A stretch of 12,791 nucleotides of DNA from Stephanodiscus triporus (lineage: Eukaryota; Bacillariophyta; Thalassiosirophyceae; Thalassiosirales; Thalassiosiraceae). Numbering within the stretch: position 1 is the first letter of the stretch; each line of letters starts with the position of its first letter. The stretch spans positions 1-12,791 of the forward strand of contig JALLAZ010000688.1 of assembly GCA_036939755.1 (NCBI GenBank), given 5' to 3'. The notes below the pieces were generated by a model that was given only the letters and a program-made list of their open reading frames with translations, had not been told where the DNA came from and did not search any database. Below, in pieces: positions 9,331 through 12,791 of the stretch. The translations under genes were made by a program, and so were the position numbers.

Positions 9331-9537
9331 GGTTTTGGTGTTAATCGATGGGATGTGGGAGTCTCAACTACCGTAGCTTCTACGTAGGATCTACTATGAA
9401 CGAGTTTTGTTTTTGAGCCCGTCCCAATTTTTGATTGCGCAAAAAAAAGGGCTGAAAGTACGATACGAGGTGCTCAGGGCGGATGCATTTTCACCCACGA
9501 TGACACTGTCACAGACCCCCAGACCCCTATACCGTTG

Positions 9538-9560
9538 GAAAGCTGAGACTCTCAGCTTTC
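9538..9560. repeat. perfect 23-bp palindrome inside the transposon
   Basis: Eleven bases GAAAGCTGAGA, one central C, then the exact reverse complement TCTCAGCTTTC. It lies between the transposase start and the right inverted repeat, in the likely promoter or leader. It could be a protein-binding site (for example for the transposase) or a hairpin in RNA. Confidence 0.8.
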
Positions 9561-9601
9561 TCTATGTGGTATTAGTATTAGGTGTTAATATGAATAGTTT
9601 A

Positions 9602-9820
9602 CTAATTAAAATGGTTCAAAGCCGTGTCATTGTGTGTTGTGAGTCCAGTTTTCGCAAAATCGAAAACTCCCCGAAAAGAGATAAGTAATATGTAAGTAGG
9701 ATGTACGTACGGTTCTGCTTTTACCTCCAAACCTTTTACTTGGCTTCCCCGGCGCTGCGTCTTGCTGTCGCCGTCAGGCCCTTCACTCTCTTCACTTGTT
9801 GTGCTGCCTTTTGACTCCAT
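9602..9820 (-). CDS. possible 5' end of a host gene interrupted by the transposon
   Basis: ATG at 9818-9820 in good context (AAAATGG) opens a 72-codon minus-strand frame. Its first 40 residues are polar and look protein-like (SEESEGPDGD, then a basic stretch). The remaining residues lie in the transposon's right end and are surely not original. GT donors are available (GAGGTAAAA, CCGTACGT), so this could also be a first exon with the transposon in its intron. No continuation could be recognised left of the transposon. No family recognised. Confidence 0.2.
   Translation of the reverse strand: MESKGSTTSEESEGPDGDSKTQRRGSQVKGLEVKAEPYVHPTYILLISFRGVFDFAKTGLTTHNDTALNHFN
9649..9690 (-). repeat. right terminal inverted repeat
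   Basis: TTTTCGCAAAATCGAAAAC at 9649-9667 is the exact reverse complement of 6269-6287. It is followed by CCCCG and AAAGAGAT, matching CGGG and ATCTCTTT of the left end. Confidence 0.75.
9704..9713 (+). repeat. 10-bp direct repeat, right flank of transposon
   Basis: Second copy of TACGTACGGT (see 6228-6237). On the minus strand it overlaps the reading frame starting at 9820. Confidence 0.35.
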
Positions 9821-10235
9821 TTTCGTCCGAGGTGCGTGATCATGGTGGGTTGGCTATGGATTCAGATTTCGGGAGGGTAGAACAGGCGCTACCATTGAGC
9901 TTTTGCTTTATTGAATGAATCCATGTAGTGCTGGAGTGGTGGATAGATGATTGTTCGGAGCGAAACGAAGATGGAAACAACACGACCACTAGTCATCTGC
10001 CATCGTCCGACCTAGTTGCGGAATCCCTCGGCCCTTTTGTAAAAATCAAGAGCGAATCATGCTATATTTGACCCTTCTGAAGGTGACGCCGTGGCGTTGC
10101 ATGTGGATATGTCTTCTGGGCTGAAGAAATTTCTGCCGTAATAGTTCTTGATGAAAACTCTCTAACCCTCTGTTTTTCTTTGCCGTCACCCACTGCCCTT
10201 ATTCACATCAGAAATAAATACATCCAAATTTAACC
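9821..10235. other. upstream region of eS30
   Basis: 415 bp with no convincing reading frame. It would hold the promoter and leader of the eS30 gene, perhaps shared with the minus-strand frame starting at 9820. The last 60 bases are pyrimidine-rich and then A-rich, as is common before ribosomal protein starts. No TATA element could be fixed. Confidence 0.4.
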
Positions 10236-10436
10236 ATGGGAAAAGTTCACGGATCGCTCGCTCGTGCTGGTAAAGTTAAGGGACAGACCCCCAAGGTTGA
10301 AGCTCAGGAAAAAAAGAAGCAACCCAGGGGACGAGCAAAGAAGCGCATGCAATACAATAGACGATATGTCAACGTAGTCACCGGGATGGGAGGCAAGAAG
10401 GTTGGTCCTAACTCCAATGCCGATAAGATGAAATAA
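10236..10436 (+). CDS. RPS30: small-subunit ribosomal protein eS30
   Basis: A single 66-residue exon, start context ACCATGG. The sequence is the classic eS30: [20 protein letters not shown] near the N-terminus, then [19 protein letters not shown] and YVNVV, ending with a basic tail. It is a structural protein of the 40S subunit and binds rRNA near the decoding region. In animals it is made as a fusion with the ubiquitin-like FUBI; here there is no such leader and the ATG starts directly at the ribosomal part, as in plants and yeast. Length fits the family (about 60-65). No intron in the coding part. Confidence 0.96.
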   Translation: MGKVHGSLARAGKVKGQTPKVEAQEKKKQPRGRAKKRMQYNRRYVNVVTGMGGKKVGPNSNADKMK

Positions 10437-10713
10437 AGTCATACATAATCAATCGTGTAATTATGAGTTACCCGATTACCTTCTTTTACGCATGCAATTT
10501 CTTTCAGATTTCTAGGCATGAGCCGACATCCGAGGAGAAGCTCTCATAATTAACAAGTGCTTACATAACGCGGTTTTACCCACAGACAGTTCTTCAGCAA
10601 TCAGTAGGAGTATGTCACTCTTTATGATTTGGGGTAGGCTGCTGTAATTGGCAACGAAACAAAGCGAAAGCGTCAACCACACGCCACACACAATAACACA
10701 TCAACAACATATT

Positions 10714-11924
10714 ATGGTGGCAGTTGGAAAGAATAGTGTATTCCTCGGATGGGCGGCATCACAAGGCATCGAAACTCCGCTCGACTTATCATATCGTATC
10801 GATGGACGCTACATGGCCTGTAGGGAAAGCATTTCGGCAGGCGAAGATTTACTTCGCGTCCCCATAGGTGCTTGCATTATTGCTGACACACTGGAGTCAC
10901 TCGCCGAGCGTCTGGCGTACGAAAGAAAGAAAGAAGGGGCATCGAGATTTGCCCCTTATCTTGATGTGCTACCAACATTAGATAAAGATGACCCTTGCAG
11001 TCTACTCTCTTTGCCCCGATTTTGGGATGCGAAGAGGTTGGAGAAGATCACAGATGGCGGTCAGCTGGAAGCAAGAATGATGAATGACGAACGCAAGGGT
11101 ATTGGTAAGGCAATTTCGTTATTTGGTTCTGGCTGAGTTGCTTGTCTGATAAATTATCAATTCTTCCAAATATATTCGACATGATCTTATTCATCGAAGA
11201 TCCTTGGGCTCTTGCATGTGTCGATTCTAGGGCAAACTTTCTTGGCGAGAGGTACTCTATGACACCGATACTTGACATGGTAAGTAATCTTCATGAGCAG
11301 AGAAAAAGTGCTCAGAAATGAATTGGTTTACTCATCACGCTTACATCTCAGATAAACCACAATGGCTTGGTGCCAACGAGGGCAAAGGTGAAAGAGTACA
11401 AAGGATTTTCAGGACCAGGAGATGTTTTATGTTTGACGTTGGGGCGTTCATATTCTCAAGGGGAGGAGGCATTTATTTCGTATGGAAATCTGAGCAATCT
11501 CGATACACTTGTAGATTATGGTTTTGTCACCAAAAACAATCCTTGCAATTCAGAATCCATAAACATTCGATTGATGCGTAAAGCACCATTCACCGCCACA
11601 GTGTACGCTGATGGATCGATAGATTCGGGAGCCATGGCAACTATAAGATGGTATTTTGCCGATAAAGAGGACTTAGAAATATTCTCATCGTTGGAGAAAG
11701 GATCTGGTCTCGGCATTCTTGCGAAGCCTCTTCCGGAGAGGAATGAGCTGGATGTCCAATCTTTCATTGCATCAACGCTCGATGAGGCAGCATATGATGC
11801 TAATGCGGGGGCTTCTGAGGTAGGAAATGATGAAATTTTACGACTGTACTTGACAGAAAGGTCCAAATTGTTCAAGTCAGGAATACAGAGGATCAAAGCG
11901 AAGTATCCCGACTTGGAGTATTGA
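10714..11924 (+). CDS. SET-domain protein lysine methyltransferase, Rubisco-LSMT/SETD3/SETD6 type
   Basis: Three exons: 10714-11104, 11200-11279 and 11352-11924. Total is 1044 nt, 347 residues. The start is the first in-frame ATG; the frame is open upstream to a TTG, which is not a credible start. A split SET domain covers about residues 10-215: GWAASQGIE and ACRESISAGEDLLRVP at the N-terminal end, YLDVLP, WALACVDSR (133-141), DMINHN (156-161, the conserved NH of the SAM and active-site region) and GEEAFISYGNLSN (194-206), then LVDYGF. Residues from about 220 match the place of the LSMT substrate-binding helical domain but are short. The family methylates lysine (or histidine in SETD3) in non-histone proteins with S-adenosylmethionine; the target here is unknown. 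No plastid transit peptide is visible, so a cytosolic or nuclear role is more likely. It is shorter than many family members (400-500). Confidence 0.85.
11105..11199 (+). other. intron 1 of SET-domain gene
   Basis: 95 bp, phase 1, donor GTAAGG, acceptor ATCGAAG. Splicing joins ERKGI to DPWALACVDSR through a split Asp codon. Unspliced reading stops at 11134-11136. The acceptor lacks a strong pyrimidine tract, so its exact place is slightly uncertain. Confidence 0.75.
11280..11351 (+). other. intron 2 of SET-domain gene
   Basis: 72 bp, phase 0, consensus donor GTAAGT and acceptor TTACATCTCAG. It joins ...TPILDM to INHNGLVP and so rebuilds the conserved DMINHN motif of the SET domain. Confidence 0.9.
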
Positions 11925-12335
11925 GCATTATTTACTAAAAGTAAGAATAATTATGATCTTCCTACGCTTGTTCGTTGCCACAGTTGCCGCTATCCTCCGT
12001 CCCACTTTTTGTACATCCCACCTACTTACTCCCGGTGCTGTATTTATCCAAGTTTAGTCATCTCTCTGAATCCTTCAGAGCGTCTGTGACACCCTCGATG
12101 CTTTGAAGAGGAAATGTGATTACTGCTGTCGCACATGGGCTCTCGTCCGGCTGGATCATTTTCACTTTGTGACCAGCATGGATCACTGATAACCGTGCTG
12201 GTCAGAAAGGCACATTCCCGACATCCCGCTACCGAAGTTGGACATTATGTATGCATTTTGGCATCAACTCATTACGAGTTGGAAGCCTGAATCTTTGACG
12301 ATCATACCGGTTTGTTCAATTTCCTTGGTGAAGAA
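11925..12335. other. non-coding region after SET-domain gene
   Basis: 411 bp holding the 3' end of the SET gene and, on the other strand, the 3' side of the frame at 12336-12611. It contains the hairpin at 12170-12204 and a smaller one (CAACTC, 5-base loop, GAGTTG) near 12265-12281. No tRNA or other RNA gene was recognised. Confidence 0.5.
12170..12204. repeat. strong stem-loop, 12-bp stem and 11-nt loop
   Basis: TGACCAGCATGG at 12170-12181 pairs with CCGTGCTGGTCA at 12193-12204, with a single G-T type mismatch, around the loop ATCACTGATAA. It could be a structured element in a 3' UTR or a small RNA; nothing further is visible. Confidence 0.7.
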
Positions 12336-12611
12336 TCAAATTTTGCGACTCCCTCCAATTCCTAGGGAAATGCGCATCATGATGCGCTTCTCAGCCTGCA
12401 ATCTACCATAGTCTCCATGTTGTGAACCCATTCCCTCATTTGCTATGTACTTCATGAAGTAGATTGAGAACTGGTCTTCTTGATGCTCCCCTAATTCCGT
12501 TGTGAGTCCCTCCAGTCCATGCATGATTCTTTTGTGGAGGTGCCTGTTCTCAGGCGAAAGCTTGAAGATTAGGAGGCTGTTCAGATGAACTGGGTTGATG
12601 TCACTGCGCAT
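12336..12611 (-). CDS. hypothetical protein, 91 residues
   Basis: An ATG-started minus-strand frame of 91 codons with protein-like composition: hydrophobic and charged residues alternate plausibly (LNSLLIFKLSPENRHLHKRI, EDQFSIYFMKYIANEG). No signal peptide or known domain is recognised. A TATATATAT run lies 43-51 bp upstream of the ATG, consistent with a promoter. It could instead be the last exon of a longer gene entering from the right, since a CAG acceptor-like site lies just after the ATG. Not related to its neighbours as far as can be seen. Confidence 0.35.
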   Translation of the reverse strand: MRSDINPVHLNSLLIFKLSPENRHLHKRIMHGLEGLTTELGEHQEDQFSIYFMKYIANEGMGSQHGDYGRLQAEKRIMMRISLGIGGSRKI

Positions 12612-12653
12612 AGTCAGTGAGTTATGGACCTTGATGGGACAAGAAGTTCTATG

Positions 12654-12662
12654 TATATATAT
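12654..12662 (-). promoter_or_regulatory. possible TATA element
   Basis: TATATATAT run upstream of the minus-strand frame at 12611. The spacing to the ATG (about 43 bp) would allow a very short leader. AT-rich runs are common, so this is weak. Confidence 0.2.
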
Positions 12663-12791
12663 GCTGTTGCTGTTGTCAGAGTATATTTTTTGATTGGCAT
12701 TCGCAAAGGAACTTTGAAACCAGACGCCTCTGCATCGTCCCGCCTCCGTCCTCAGTCTAGTAGCAGCTATGTGTAGAGAGACCCCGTGGAT

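Larger units (their letters stand above)
6238..9703 (-). mobile_element. piggyBac-like DNA transposon with a damaged transposase
   Basis: About 3.47 kb. It is bounded by imperfect inverted repeats near 6244-6287 and 9649-9690 and contains one transposase gene on the minus strand. The inverted repeats lie 225 bp beyond the transposase stop and 319 bp before its start, as expected for element ends. The exact ends are set here by the direct repeat TACGTACGGT and are inferred. No TTAA target site, the hallmark of piggyBac, adjoins the repeats. The transposase has one frameshift, so the copy is probably not autonomous. Confidence 0.7.

Noticed and set aside
6298..9609. TTAA sites at 6298-6301 and 9606-9609 as piggyBac target duplication
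   Set aside because: Both lie inside the inverted repeats, and the sequences next to them do not match each other in inverted orientation.
10648..10713. Longer N-terminus of the SET-domain protein
   Set aside because: It would start at TTG; the first ATG at 10714 begins just before the conserved part.
1..12791. CRISPR array, tRNA or rRNA genes, bacterial operon signals
   Set aside because: No regularly spaced repeats, no cloverleaf or rRNA sequence recognised, and spliceosomal introns show this is eukaryotic DNA.

Overview
The window looks like nuclear DNA of a unicellular eukaryotic alga, most likely a diatom or related stramenopile. Genes are compact and lie on both strands. Five short GT-AG introns (72 to 100 bp) can each be placed so that the reading frame is kept. 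The gene set is a stand-alone ribosomal protein eS30, a SET-domain methyltransferase of the Rubisco-LSMT type, a kinase with a KPDNIGF catalytic loop, and a piggyBac-like transposon. The organism is inferred; no species marker is present.

Layout, left to right. (1) 239-3523 (+): a three-exon gene for a 1032-residue protein. Its N-terminal half is charged and repeat-rich. Its C-terminal half carries, in the right order, the motifs of the class II (CyaA / edema-factor type) adenylyl cyclase catalytic domain. (2) 3524-4121: convergent 3' region with a degenerate tandem repeat. (3) 4122-5732 (-): a two-exon, 510-residue protein kinase. (4) 5733-6237: 5' flank of the kinase gene with a 157-bp fold-back, MITE-like element. 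(5) About 6238-9703: a piggyBac-like transposon with imperfect terminal inverted repeats that share a perfect 19-bp core. Its transposase (-) is complete in domains but broken by one -1 frameshift. (6) 9704-9820 (-): the start of a possible gene that runs into the transposon. (7) 10236-10436 (+): eS30. (8) 10714-11924 (+): a three-exon SET-domain methyltransferase. (9) 11925-12791: mostly non-coding, with a strong hairpin and a coding-like 91-codon reading frame on the minus strand.

The genes do not form an operon or an evident pathway; they are neighbours in a eukaryotic genome. The most interesting item is the first gene. A eukaryotic protein with a class II cyclase-like core would be a possible cAMP source unrelated to the usual class III cyclases. 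However, the position that should hold the catalytic histidine is a lysine, so it may be inactive or do different chemistry.
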